Position numbers and translations under genes: made by a program. Shown in pieces: positions 11,741-24,310 of a stretch of DNA of 64,000 nucleotides; within the stretch, counting starts at the first letter, position 1; each line of letters opens with the position of its first letter. The stretch covers positions 63,256,544-63,320,543 of the forward strand of contig NC_080675.1 in assembly GCF_030445035.2 (NCBI RefSeq), read 5' to 3'. The DNA comes from Dasypus novemcinctus. Its lineage: Eukaryota; Chordata; Mammalia; Cingulata; Dasypodidae. The notes below the pieces were generated by a model. It was given only the letters and a program-made list of their open reading frames with translations, made no database searches and had not been told where the DNA came from.

Positions 11741-13405
11741 TAAAATGATTGTTTCAAGGTATAGGAATTTATACTTGGGCTAATGTAGCTTCTCTTATTC
11801 GCGCACCAATTACATAAATAAAGTGGAAAAATTCACCCTTAGGAAATTAAAAGTAATGTACCACATTCTGGAAGAGATGCCTATAATAAAAAACTCACCA
11901 GGTATAATTTGGTTTAAGAAATTACCTGGAGAAGGAATAAAAAGGTCATTTCTAAGTACAGCAATAGGATGTTAGTATTTCCACAGAGTTATTTATAAAT
12001 CTTTATTTATGATGTCATATACTAGACAGGAAAGAGAATGTGATGTAAATAAAATTTGTTTACATATTTTGGTATATGTTTACTTCCAATGCACACACAC
12101 AACAGAGAAATTGGATACATCAAATTGTACCTTCATTACAAAGGTTTCTGTAACATCTGAGTGTGATAGGTTCATTGTCTATGTGCAAGCAGAGCAAAAT
12201 AGGACATTGTTTGTTATTTCCCCTAAAAATCCAATAGATTGCGTTTGTATTATTGCGTCTTACTCTTCTAAGGCATAATAAGTCAACAGCAAGGACAGCA
12301 CAATGGCAGCCTGTGTTGTGGTGAAGGTCATTAATGAGATCCGCCCAGAGGCTCTGTGGAAGTCAGGCACTGAAAGCGCTGGGATTATGGAGAGCTGGGA
12401 TTATAAATTATATCCACTGAATCTTTTATCCATGATTCTCTAAAGCTGCTTATGTGAACAGCTGATAACTCATGCCTCCTTGCTTATGACAACTATTATA
12501 TTAAGGGCGGAGTGACTCAGAATTTAATCTACTGCTGACATTTTTGTAAAAAATAACCTTGTCATCTTCTTTCTGGAATGTTCCCATATATCCTTGGAAA
12601 GCTTAAGTCTAAACCTTCAAATTTCATCAGGCACTTTTGTCTTGTGACAAGATATATATATCTTATACATATATGTATAGGGTATATATATACACACACA
12701 CTCATACATATATATCCATCTCTCAGGTATATTTTATTATTACTGGATTTCTTATTTTTATTCAGGAAGGTCAAAGAAAAGCATGATATCTTCTCTGATT
12801 TTAAGGTTGGAGATTTGTGTGTCATTATAACAGAGAAAATAAAAACAACTTGATTTGTTATATATTTTTTCTAGCACCTTTCTTGAATAGGGCACTATAG
12901 GAGACATAGAGACAGCTCCTTGGATCTCTAGAAACTCAGGATACATGGTGTCCATAGAGGCTTATATCTCTCCCTCTCATTGTATAAACTGGAGAAAAAG
13001 AATAACTTTTATCCTACAACTCTACCACTATTTAACACATTTATCATTATTTTAGTGTGCAGTGCTGAATAGAGTTAGAGTAAAATCATATCATAATGAT
13101 CTGCCACCTCTAGGATAACATTTCCATATGCCATAACTTCATATATGGGGAGTGAGGCATAGCTCTATTATTGAGGGACACTTTACACTGTGAAATTCTG
13201 GCAATTCTCTTCTCTTTTATTAGCAACCTTGATACATTTTAAACAGTTATATTCTTTTGTCATTTTGGCATCTGGCATGATTTCCATTTATTTTAGCTCA
13301 AATGCATCTTTTTGGCTTTAAAAAGGACAATTTTCTGTTTTCTGATGAACAAAAAATTAGTGGGCAGCTGTGCTTTGGGGAAGATTAAGACTCCTAGTTT
13401 AGGTG
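11741..13405. other. Unique sequence including a GC-richer block at 12290-12545
   Basis: No exon or repeat family is recognised. The block at about 12290-12545 has more balanced composition than its surroundings and might be a conserved non-coding element. This is only an inference. Confidence 0.3.
12649..12722. repeat. (TA)n/(CA)n microsatellite
   Basis: Alternating TA and CA runs with interruptions. Confidence 0.8.
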
Positions 13406-13409
13406 GGCC

Positions 13410-13660
13410 TTAAATCCAATCGCAGAGAGGCAGAGGGAGATTTGACACTTACAGAGAAGACAGATGAAGGCAGCCAAGAAATGCAAGTCCAGCCAGCAGC
13501 CACTAGAAGGTAGAAGAGGCAAAGAGTTTCTCCCCCAGAACCTCTGGCATTGATGAACCCGTGGCTTCAGACTTCTGCTCTCTGGAACTGTGAGAGAATA
13601 CATTTTTGTTGTTTTAAGTCACCAAGTTTGTGGTCATTTCTAATAGTAGCTACAGGTAAT
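13410..13660 (+). mobile_element. MLT1-type MaLR LTR
   Basis: The 3' half reads 'cttcagacttctgctctctg', then 'gaactgtgagagaatacatt', then 'ttgttgttttaagtcaccaa'. This is the characteristic end of MLT1-class MaLR solo LTRs. The upstream 'gcagccactagaaggtagaa' block also fits. It is diverged and no internal region is present. Confidence 0.75.
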
Positions 13661-14081
13661 TCTTTCTTTCTTTCAATTTAATGTTAGCTGTTTTAAACTC
13701 TTCTGAAAGTATAGGCTTAGTTTTATTTTTGTGGCTGGGTAGTTCTGGGTGATAGTCAGCTCTTTACGGTGTGGGAGATACAAAGCAATTGGCTTTTCCG
13801 ATCTTCTGAACCTCCAGATTTCCTCCATTCCATTTCTGCTTGCTGGCCAATTCTTACTTGAGCTCAACTTCTCATATCTCATAAAAGCAACAAAAGAAGT
13901 CATCACATGGCAAGATTCTGAGCTTATCCATCAGGTCCCCAGAGCTGTAGATTCTGTAGAAATGTGATTTACTTTTCATACTAGTTCATAGTATACCAAG
14001 GTATCACCTTACCAGCCTCAGCATCTGTGTCCTAGCTATCTGCTTCCTGACCACTCTTATTCTCACTGTCTGCCTATCCTC

Positions 14082-14114
14082 TCTATTTATCTATCTATTA
14101 TCTATCATCTATCT
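14082..14114. repeat. (TATC)n-like microsatellite
   Basis: Imperfect TCTA/TATC repeats. Confidence 0.75.
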
Positions 14115-14169
14115 TTTGTTCTGGTTACAAAAATCTCCCACTCTCAGTGCTAATTTCTATATTCACTGG

Positions 14170-14590
14170 GGTGTAGGTTAAGATACTATATCAAAAAGAC
14201 CCCAAAATATAGTGGTATAAATAAGAGATAAGTTTCTCTCTCACAGACCGTTTTATAGGTGAGTGGTCTAGAGCTGGTGAGGCAGGGCTACCACCCTCAA
14301 CACCTATGGCTTCTAAGGTCATTCTAATCATTGCTAAACGGGGGACAGTCCAGGTCTAGGGCAATTACCTCTAAGAAGACAACCTGGCAGTTACACACAT
14401 CACTTCCATTGACATCCTTTGGACCCACATTAAGCCACTTGGAAGTATCTCCCTGCAAGGGCACTGAGAAATGGAAAATGTTGCTGGGAGGTCATGTGCC
14501 CAGCTACAGCCCTGGGCTATCTGTTACTAAAAGTAAGAAGGGCTACCAGAGAACAGTAGTCAGTCTCTACAGGTGCTCAATAGGCTAACT
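14170..14590 (+). repeat. Old interspersed repeat, family not identified (copy A)
   Basis: Blocks in order: 'aaaatatagtggtataaata', 'acacacatcacttcc', 'agccacttggaagtatctcc', 'cctgcaaggg', 'gtcagtctctac'. The same order, with changes, occurs at 17175-17705, so the two are diverged copies of one dispersed family. I recall the family from other mammals but cannot name it safely. Confidence 0.5.
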
Positions 14591-15335
14591 CTATAATCTA
14601 AGCAGAGAAAGGGGCAGAGAAATATGTTCATACGACAACAATGAAGGCTTGATATTTCCTTTGCAAGCAGAATTTTGGGACTTGATTTTTCAACGATTTC
14701 TTAAATTCTCTGCTTGGGTTCTTTCTAATAAACACAGTACCCAAAATATTACAGAACCCTTCCGACTATACCCCTTTTTTCCTTTTCTAATGATTACTGA
14801 TAGTCTTGCCACTCCTTTGAAGACATTGCTCTGTTACAAATGATTGGTTATGCCAAAAGTTGTGCCTAGAATTGTCTGCAATGACTTGTCTACTGGTCAA
14901 GTAGATGTTTGGCAGCAAGCAAGAGTGTAAATCTCACATTTATATAGCACTTTATACTATTCACAGCGGAAGTCTGCTATTACATTAGAGTTTTGCAAAA
15001 TAGTAGGCACTTGGTCTTCTTTTTGTATGATATTTAAATTTTTGCTAAGTATCTAGTTCTCACAGATAACATATGTTTTTTCTAGGCATATTCATTGACT
15101 TAATTTTTGTTCCACTAGTAACCATCCTTTCTTTTCCAATTGTGTATAAAGATTCTTATTTTATTTTAAAATATGTAAAATTTTATCTATAAGGGGAAGA
15201 GTTATGATAGTGGAAATGTAGCTATTTTATAAATTGGAATAGCCCTGAATAAAAAAGACAAAGTAAATATATACTGTCTTATTCTAAAACTCAACTACCT
15301 ATAAATAGTTTTGTAGCTCCAGGTATAAATGTGTC
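14591..15335. other. Unique AT-rich sequence, no feature seen
   Basis: No family recognised, both strands read. Confidence 0.4.
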
Positions 15336-15339
15336 TTTC

Positions 15340-16085
15340 CCTTTTTAAACTTCTTATATGGAAATAACTTCAAACTTACAAGCAAGTTGCAAACTAATAA
15401 AAAGAATTCCTGTAAACCATTTACCCAGTTTAAACATGTTTCAAGTTTGCTATACTTGTTCAATCATTCTCCCTCTCTCTGTCTCTCCGTATACACACAT
15501 GTACATATACATATAATTTTACTATTTTTTTCAAACAGTTTTAAAGTACATTGCATACATCATATCTATTTACCCCTTCATACTTCAGTTTGTGTTTCCT
15601 AAAAATAGTCATTTATATTTATCACATTCAGGAAACTTAACATTGCTGCAAAACTTTTATCTAGTATACCACCCAGATTCCAATTCTGTCACTTGTTATA
15701 ATCATGTCCTTCATAGCATTTTCCCTCCTTCAGTATTGGATGCAGTCCAGGATTACACGTTATATTCAGTCTCTTTTCATCTTGGATGTTTTTTCAATTG
15801 TATTTTGTCTTTCATGACATTTACATTTTTGAAGCATACAGGCTAGATACTTTATAGGATGTTCCTTAATTTGCATTTGTCTAATGGTTCCTTGTGATTA
15901 GATTGAGTTTATATGTTCTTCCCCAAAGTACCACAAAAGTGATATTGTGTTCTTCTTAGGGGACATGACGTCCTTCTGCTCCTCCCTGGTGATGTGAGTT
16001 TGATCACCTGATCAAGGATTTTTTCTGGCTTCTTCACTGTATAGTTATTTCCTTTATGCTTGCAACTAATTAGCAATGTGTGGAG
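15340..16085 (-). mobile_element. Ancient L1 (L1M/L1ME-type) 3' end
   Basis: The plus strand reads 'aacttcaaacttacaagcaa', 'tttacccagttt', a (CT)n patch, 'cttcagtttgtgtttccta', 'gtccaggattacacg', then 'tttgatcacctgatcaagga'. This is the well-known reversed 3' UTR of old L1M/L1ME elements. It is long but inert, with no frame. Confidence 0.7.
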
Positions 16086-17170
16086 AGACTGAGTTCTGTC
16101 TTGAAGGGTTCTTGTGTTAAGAGAAATATCCCTGTGCATAGCATAGAGAGGTGTGCTGCCCTGAGTCTTGGGCTGGCCCAAAGTCACAGCAAGGAATATC
16201 TCTATGGAGTAGCAAGAATTTCCTTATCAATATGTCAGCTTTGTAAAAAAAACTCCACCACTTGTCTTTTTTCTTCTTATTTTACCATTGACTGGTGAAA
16301 ACTCTATTATGGATGGCATCATTTCCCAGAATGGAATCAAGAGTCACTGATTCAAATAGTTAGGAAATGACTGAACCTAATGTGAGATATTTTTAAGCTC
16401 ATTATTTTAACTCATGAGACCCTTTTACTCACATCTTAAAATGTGCAAGCAGATAAATACTTCAAAATCATTTCAAATTTTATAATTACTCTTTGGCTTA
16501 TTTTGCTATAAATGTAGACATGTATTCTCATATCTGTACTTTTATTACTCCTTTATTGACTTTTAAAATATTCATTAGAAGTACTAAAAAGTACATCAAC
16601 ATTCTCCAGAATGGTTTATACATAAAAATAATTTAGTCAAAGATGAGAATATCATAGTAAATATTGCTTAAAATGTTTTTATTGTGCTGTTATGATTTCT
16701 CTAGTCATAGTAGTCACAATGCTTTATATTAATTTTGCTCAGAAATATGTATTAAATTGCAGTGGTGTATGACCTTAATTAAAATTAAATCCAGTAAAGC
16801 AAATAAAAGGAAGAGAATAGATTCATTTTCCAGAGAGAGAAAATCAAATTTGAATATTTTCACGATAATAAATGGATTCTTAAAGCTTTTCATCTATATA
16901 ACCAATAAATTATATATCATACCTGTTTCAGCATTGTTAGGATGATGACTAATAGTATAAAACTTACCATCCCATAACTACAAAATGTTTTCCAAATAAA
17001 AACAAAAATTAAAAAACTTATATGGTCTACACATTTCCAGATAGCCAGATGATATTTTTTCCTACATAAATAACTGATTACTGAACAAAACTATCTGTGA
17101 AAAAAGATGTAAAATGATTTATTTCCCATCAATTTTAGATAAACTTATTTTTCAAAGTTGTTCATTAGAA
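16086..17170. other. Unique AT-rich sequence, no feature seen
   Basis: No family recognised, both strands read. Confidence 0.4.
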
Positions 17171-17174
17171 TTAG

Positions 17175-17705
17175 ATTTGACTTCACATAACAGTAAAAAG
17201 TACAAATAACAGTGGTTTAAACATAAAAGCTAATTAATTTTGTGAAAGATGTCTCGATATTGGTATTAAGGGCTACTCATGAAAGTTCCACAAGGTCATC
17301 AGGGACTCTGAGACCCTGCTATCTTCCTCTTGTGTCATTTTTGCTATGTGACTTCTATCTTCAGTGATAGCTAATGGCTTAATAGGACTGCTGGAGCTCC
17401 TGACATCACATTCATGTTCTAGGAAGCAGGAAGGAGGAAGGGGAAGGGGAAGAGGAAAAAACCCAAAAACGTCCCAGTCAAGTAAGTTCCACTTTAAGAA
17501 GCTTTCCTGAAAGTTCTACACAACACTTCTTGCATCTCATGGAACAGATATTAGTCAATGGCCACACCTAGCTGAAAGGGAGGTTAGGTATATATTCTTT
17601 TAGGTGGGTTTAGAACCTTTTTGAATAAAATCAGAACTCTATTGCTAAAGAAGGAGAGAGTGCCTATTGGGTAGGCAACCAGCAGTCTCTATCTGTACTA
17701 AAAAA
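17175..17705 (+). repeat. Old interspersed repeat, family not identified (copy B)
   Basis: Same block order as 14170-14590: 'aacagtggtttaaacataaa', a purine-rich 'aggaaggggaaggggaagag' stretch, 'ctacacaacacttcttgcat', 'ggccacacctagctgaaagg', then 'aaccagcagtctctatctgt'. This copy is fuller than copy A. Confidence 0.5.
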
Positions 17706-18154
17706 GTCTTACTATTTCCGATTATTAAAGTATTGAAGAGGAAACTTCTATTAGGTCAGTCCATTTCAAAGTGCCAATAATCAACCATTTAAACCTATAA
17801 ATTTGGTAATTTTATATGGTTCAGCTTAATATTTTTGGCAAGTTGGCAGACCAGAGTTACCAAAACTAACCTGCTACATCTAAAATACTAGAAGAAATAT
17901 TAAAATAAACAAAACAAAACCATGTTATGTAATTTCAAGATCTTATGGGAAAGTGCTATATGGACAGTGAAAAAGAGAGGACATGCATTTTTGAGGTGAT
18001 AGAGTTTTGAAACTGCTTATCCCCTGAGAGTGTCTAGGGGGCTTAGATCTTCTCTACCTTACTGCTGGTAGGGGTGCAGGGAGGAGACTGTGGACCAAGC
18101 CTTGGACCGCTGCAGATGGGAAGCTGGGTGGGGGAATGCTTCTGTAAAACCAGG

Positions 18155-18645
18155 ACATGGACTGTATCTCCTATTTTCCTCTCACTTCCACTTCTCCTGC
18201 CACAGGGCCTCCTTTGTACTTTGTGAACAGGCTAGGGAGGTTCTTTTCTTAGAGTCTTTCTTTTTTCTTCTGCTTGGAATGCTCTTCCCCAATATATCTG
18301 CCAGTCTTACTTCCTCATGTCCTTCCAACTCTTGATCAATGTCACCTTCTCAATGAGAAAATTTCAACCCCCCACCTTACCCCCCTCCATTTTCCTATAC
18401 CCTGCTTTGTTTTATGTTCCTATAGCACTTGATACCTTCTAATATATTGTGTAATTTACTTATTTATTATGTCTGTTGTCTGTCTCTTCCCTTCTTGCTT
18501 CCTCTGAATGTAAGCTCTCTCAGGGTAGGGATTTCTCTCTCTATGGTGCACTGATGTATCCCAAGTACCTAGAATAATGCCTGGCACTTTGTTAGGTTCT
18601 TGATACATATTTGTTGAATGAATAAATGACAGGCAGTTTATTGTT
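18155..18645 (+). repeat. L2 LINE, long 3' fragment
   Basis: Order of blocks: 'gggcctcctttgtactttg', 'tgcttggaatgctcttcccc', 'atagcacttgataccttcta', 'gaatgtaagctctctcaggg', 'aataatgcctggcacttt', then 'tttgttgaatgaataaatga'. This is the classic LINE-2 terminal 500 bp in the plus sense. Confidence 0.85.
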
Positions 18646-21600
18646 TTCCCTAATAGTTATGAGATTTGAGCTGTGGTCTTTTAAGATTTGTAAGCCAGAT
18701 TAGTCCTTGGATTTGCTAGCTTGCCTTAACAGTCTCAGAGAGGTGCTGACTCCTCTGTATGCTGGCAGGAGCTATATTTTTAAGACTATAATACAACCAT
18801 CTGGTAAGCTCAGAAAACAAATAGTTTGACTGATTTTAGTTTTCCCCATTAAAGTAACTTTATTCAGCTCCACAAATCTAGTGGTGATATCGATGCAGCC
18901 TTGAACTGGACTTAGGACTGTTTTATTACACATCCCATAATGGACAACATAGTTGTTGTGTTCTCTTCATCTACTGATTTTACATGCAGTTTCAGAAAGC
19001 AATAAAGTGGTGATGTCTATTGCATTTTGAGTTTGAAACCAATGTACCTACTCTTAAGAATGATGAAAATGCATTGATTTGATTTTTTCTGTGTGACATT
19101 AAAAAAAAAAAAACTACCCTAAACTACCCCAACAAACTTCTTGTTCAACTAATGAGCTGCTATTTTTTGTTACATGTTGTTAAGGGAGGAGCAACAGATA
19201 ATTTCTTAATAGGTCTATCACTATCCCAACATTTGTAGACTCACTGGTGATAATGTAAAAAAATCATTACATTATCTGGAAGTAGCACTATTACACATCC
19301 AGAGAATGAAGAAATGGTGGCCAACTAGTCAATTCCTATGTCTCAGTGTGGATTTGCAGTATCAGAAACATGTCCCTCTTTTTAATAGATTAAATGCTCT
19401 TCAGTAGAAGTTCTCTAAATATGTTCCTGGGCACCTTTTTGGGCTGAATTCGGGGAGGAGTGTAAGAAGGAGAAGGTGAAGTGAATTATTATGGTCTTCC
19501 TTTATTCAACCATCCATCTTGCCTTCTAAATCCTTGAAATACTGGACATCCATGAGAGTTTTCATTTGAGAGAATTGTTAATACACTTAAAAATTGGCCT
19601 GAACTATTCTTCTAACAAAGAAAATTGAGATCACACAGTGCTTTTCTAGACTGTTACCACCTTTCTAACTTAACATTAGAATAAAATCTGTAGAAGAGCG
19701 AGGGCATTCTCAAATGCTACTTACTGCATTTTCTCTTTCGGTAAATATTTTATTTATCATTTTTCATAAAGAAGGCTACAACTGTATATGGCGTATACTT
19801 TTTGATACTTCCTTCAAACTTGTATAAATAAATGAATAATCATTAATAACTCTAAGATTATTTTACTTATTTTTCTGGCTCTGGATATTACCAAGGTATA
19901 AACTAAATAATTGTATTTTACAAGTTAACTGACATTTTCTTTCTCTTAGTGAATAAACCGCTAATTATTTGTAAGACCTTATTTTTTCATGAATGGAAAA
20001 TATGCGTTAAATACATGATGAAAGAGACTTTAATTATAACATCAAAATCTTGCATACTTATAAACATAATATTTTTCACACAGACTTGTATTTGTTTTGA
20101 TATAATTAAAAGTTTCTGAAGAAATTGCTGTTTGGATTATGATTTAAACACGTTTCTGAAGCATTTGTTAAATCCTTGAGTGACACATTGGATAACAGTG
20201 AAAATTGATGACAGTTTTCTGTATTTAATGATGGTTACTAGTTCAGAAAGCAAGCTCAGTATTCACACCCTCTCGATTGGGATGTGCCACTGTCAAATCA
20301 TGTAGATATAATTATGATTTTGTGATCATAATGACTAAGTATGTGGAATTAAGAAAACTGAATTTGGTGCAATCTGAGAAGAAAATGCTGTGAAATGTAA
20401 TAGAGTGTTAAAAACAGAAAGTGTGCTATTAGTTTATTCTTATCTGAAAACCAACAATGTATGTGCTTTCAGGACTCCTAAAACAAATATCTAACAAACA
20501 AACAGACAAACAATATAATGCACACAGTGAGAATATAGTGAATGAACTTCTATGGGGGTTAAATTCACGTCCTTGACTTGTAATTTGTATTAAAGTATTT
20601 CACAAAGCTGCAGTGAGTTACTAAAAATGTGTTCAACTTCAGATTCTCTATATTAATGTTGGATGGTAATTTTTGTTTCTTTTTTTTTGCATACTGCTTT
20701 TGAATGAATTTTTGATAGGAGTGAAAAAGAGGGGAAGAAGACAAACTCAGGAAAACCTCAAAGTATGACTCTAGATTTGACCCATGATTAATAACATCTT
20801 GTGTTACTCATTCTTCCAGGGGAAACAGGGATATCAGGTGACAAAGGACTTTGGTTTGGTAGTGTTCTTTAGTGTCCAGTTCCTTGTATTTGGTCCTTAC
20901 TGAACTTCAGTCTACTCCTTTGACTCTTCCCATTTTTTCTTACTGTTAATTTTTGTTTATGTAATGTCTTTGATTTCTAACTATAAACTAATGTATCTGT
21001 GTCTCTAGTACATTTCCTTAGGAAACAAAATTCTGAATTCAGAAACTAGATATATATTGCTCATTGTAATTTCTTAGAAAATCCCATAGAAAATGCTTCA
21101 TGCACATTCAGTGAATTTTATGACTTTAATTTCCAACTTAATTTAGGTTCTTCCCTTTCTCATTCCACATGGCAAGATATGAACTTCTACATTGAGCTTT
21201 TGGAAATACTTAGGTATTTATGCTATATAAATTATAAAATTATGTTATAATAAATTAATTTATAATATTTAAATAAATTTAAAGTAAGGAAGTCTAGACT
21301 TCCCTTCTAATCACTTCAACATGTATTTCCCTTTTGCACATTAGAGTATTTAGAAGCACACATATGCAGAAAATATTTTATCATCTTACGTTACCATCTC
21401 AGAATTCTTACTTCATTTCTTAGAAGGAAATTCTTGCTCCTAGATTTAGTAATGTAATATAATGGCAATTTATTAGCCTTACATATGTCACCAGTGTTCC
21501 TCTTACAGAGACAACAGTCCTTATTTGAGAACATAGTTCTTTAAAACTTGGGGTAGAAGATTACATTCCAAAGTCATGAATGTCATCATTGACCACACAA

Positions 21601-22600
21601 ACATGCTGGAAGGTGAGAATAGTCAAATGCTGGTACAAGATGACAGAGTCAAAGCACAGAGTGTTGGCTGCCGAATTTTCTAGTTGGCATGGGGTTTTAG
21701 TTCTTAATTTTGAGGAGGGTTGGTAGGTGAAAAAAGCATGTCTATATGTCTTTTTGGGCAATCCCTGATTCATGAAGCAAACTCCAGTTATATCATGTGC
21801 CCAAGTCAGAATAGTTTTAACTAAATTTAGCTCCATATGACCCAAAATTATTGGAAAAATTCTCCCAGGCTATGATGTGACAATGAGTTTCTGTTCTTCC
21901 ATTGTTGTGAAATTTATTTTCTTTTGTGAAATTATATGGTATTTTAAGACAGAAATTAGGAAAGCTCATGTGAAGACTAGGGGATCAAAATTTACAATCA
22001 CAAAATTGCATGAGTCTATTTAAATAAAATCAATGTGTGCATGTAGAAAAGGGAAAAAATATATCACTTGAAAACTAGAAATCCAATGTAACCAGTTATT
22101 TCTCTGGGTGTGTCTTATGGGTGAATAATTAAAATTTTTGTCTCCTCTACTTATTCTAATTGTTTGTGTTATTTGGAACTAAGATGTTATCTAAAATAAA
22201 GATAAGATTGTTTAAAGTCCCCCCTCCACACAATGTGGTTTTCCAAAGATCTCCTAGGGGTTTATATACTAATGTTCCCATGAGTCCAAACTCATAATTC
22301 CCTAGAATTCATTTAATTCATAGTTTGATTTTGCCTGCTGCCTTTATGCTCCTCTGTGCAGTCCCAAATATGAACCTCAAACCCTTACACAATTTCCTTA
22401 AAAAGCTCCTAGGACAGATGTGCGCAGTAGACTATATTGACAACCTGGGGGAGTTGTATGGGTAGCTTTATCATACAGGAAGGCCAACAATTTCAAATTA
22501 TATTAGAAAATCCTTTTTATAAAATCATCTGTAACCTGAGATTTTTCATCAACTGCCTTACCACTTGCAGATTCTGGCTTCACACCTTCTTGACTGCTTT
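18646..22600. other. Nearly 4 kb with no recognised repeat or gene
   Basis: Both strands were read. There is an A13 run near 19097-19112 but no family, exon or RNA gene is recognisable. The 94-aa minus-strand frame near 21561-21845 has no recognisable domain. Confidence 0.45.
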
Positions 22601-22604
22601 TCTC

Positions 22605-23120
22605 TTTCTCTTTTTTAAAATTAATTTTATTTTAAAAGAAGCTTTAGATTACATAAATGTCAAACAAACATATATGGGATTCCCTCCCACACTTTCCGCA
22701 TCAACAGCATTCCTTATTAGTGTGGTACATTTGTTACAGTTGACAAATACATATTGATGCATTGCTACTAACCGTGGGCTGTAGTTTACATTTTGGTTAA
22801 ACTCTGTCCCAGATAATTTTGTAGCTTATGACAAAATATATAATAGCCTGTATCCGTCACTGTAACATCATGTAGGACAATTCCAATGTCCCAAAAATGC
22901 CCCCATACTATACCTATTCTTCCCTCTTTGTACCCTCAGTACCTCTGGTGGCCACTCTGTTTATATCAATGACAAAATTCCTTCTAGTTCCATCCATCTG
23001 CCCCATGGGATCTAAGCCCCTCTCAATTAGAAACAGAGTGGGCATCACCATCCCCAAATCCTCAAGATTGGGGAATGAACAATGGACTAAAGTAGACCTA
23101 TTATTATTCTCTTTTTTTAA
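22605..23120 (-). mobile_element. Lineage L1 3' end with twin-priming inversion
   Basis: From about 22611 to 22985 the sequence is the L1 3' UTR in minus orientation, with 'agattacataaatgtcaa' near the tail. From about 22990 to 23108 the next upstream piece of the same 3' UTR appears in plus orientation, carrying 'ccatctgccccatgggatct' as in the plus-strand copy at 41000. A 5' piece inverted against its 3' piece with little loss between them is the twin-priming signature. Similar TTCTC plus T-run blocks flank the insertion at about 22601-22618 and 23107-23120. Confidence 0.75.
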
Positions 23121-24215
23121 CTTCCCCATCTCTCCCTTCCCTTCTTTTGTTCCTGAATAGCACTGATAACTCTAAATCCTTCTCATTCTATTTTGTAGAG
23201 CAGTGCAGTTCTTTCCAGATCCTGATCCCAATGCTCATTAGATGTTCACAAGAATGCACCTGAAAATGTAGTTCAAAATAGCAATTTCCCCCATCATACC
23301 TCCTTAATAAGGAGAGTAATAAGAGAGATAGCTTTATTCTTTTCTACCAATCTCCTTTTCTCCCCCAAAGCATGGATGCTAGAATGTCAGAAGAGAAAGT
23401 AAGTTTTTAATTTTTTCCCCGTATTCATTTTCAATTTGTGTTAGAAAATCTGAGGACAGCTGCTTTTTAGAAATGTAAGGGTACATGGGAACAGTCTGCT
23501 TAAGGGCATGCTGGTCAGAAAGCTGTGACAGCCTCTTCAGGAAGAGTGACATTATTGTATGGATCAAAATACAGGAAATTCATGGGTAAAAATATATTTG
23601 TACTTTTCCTTTTGTCCTGCTAGTTGAATTTTGACTTTTTTACAAGACTGAATTCTTTCCGAATTGAAGGAAGAAGTCATGAATTTCTGCCAGGTATGGG
23701 TGCACACTTTATAACTTTACAGAGTAACTTTACTTTCAAGTTATTCTGGAACAGGTTTAATAATGGATTAGTTATATTGGGACACAAGTATTCTTTACCC
23801 AAATTTATCTTAAAATTTGTTTGGTACTTTGCCTGTAGGTGAGGTTTCTGCTCAAAGTTGACGTAGGTTTGAGATGTTGCCTATAATTTTTGTTTCTAAG
23901 AACTAGTCTATATGCAAATGGTGTGATCTACTAATGTAGTGTAGAATGTGTATGACTGGCTGACAATTACATGCTTTCTCCCATCATTGCTAGGGCTCTG
24001 GACTTGGGGAGTTGCCTGGGCTCCTGATCTAAGCATTTGGGGCTTGATGTTTTTGTATGGACTATCATCACTGTATCCTCTAACCTGCATGTTCCCAATC
24101 ATTTCTCAGAAACAACTGATAAAAATATATAAGCCATTATTATCTTTCTCCTTTCCTGGTGCAATATAGCCCATGCTTGATTGTTACTATTTAGATGGTG
24201 GTGGAGTGGTATTTA
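23121..24215. other. Unique AT-rich sequence, no feature seen
   Basis: No family recognised, both strands read. Confidence 0.4.
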
Positions 24216-24310
24216 AAGTTCAGATTCTGGGGCTCCACTCTAGATCTACAGAATCAGACTCTACATTGGAAAGTCCTATTGCTGTGTAGGAGATATTCAA
24301 TTTTGATATC
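24216..24310 (-). repeat. Possible MER5A-type hAT fragment
   Basis: 'cagattctggggctccactc' followed by 'agatctacagaatcagactc' resembles the centre of reversed MER5A. The termini are not visible, so the call is weak. Confidence 0.35.

Noticed and set aside
22897-23160. 87-aa frame with hydrophobic stretches
   Set aside because: It crosses the inverted junction of the L1 3' UTR and is not a gene.
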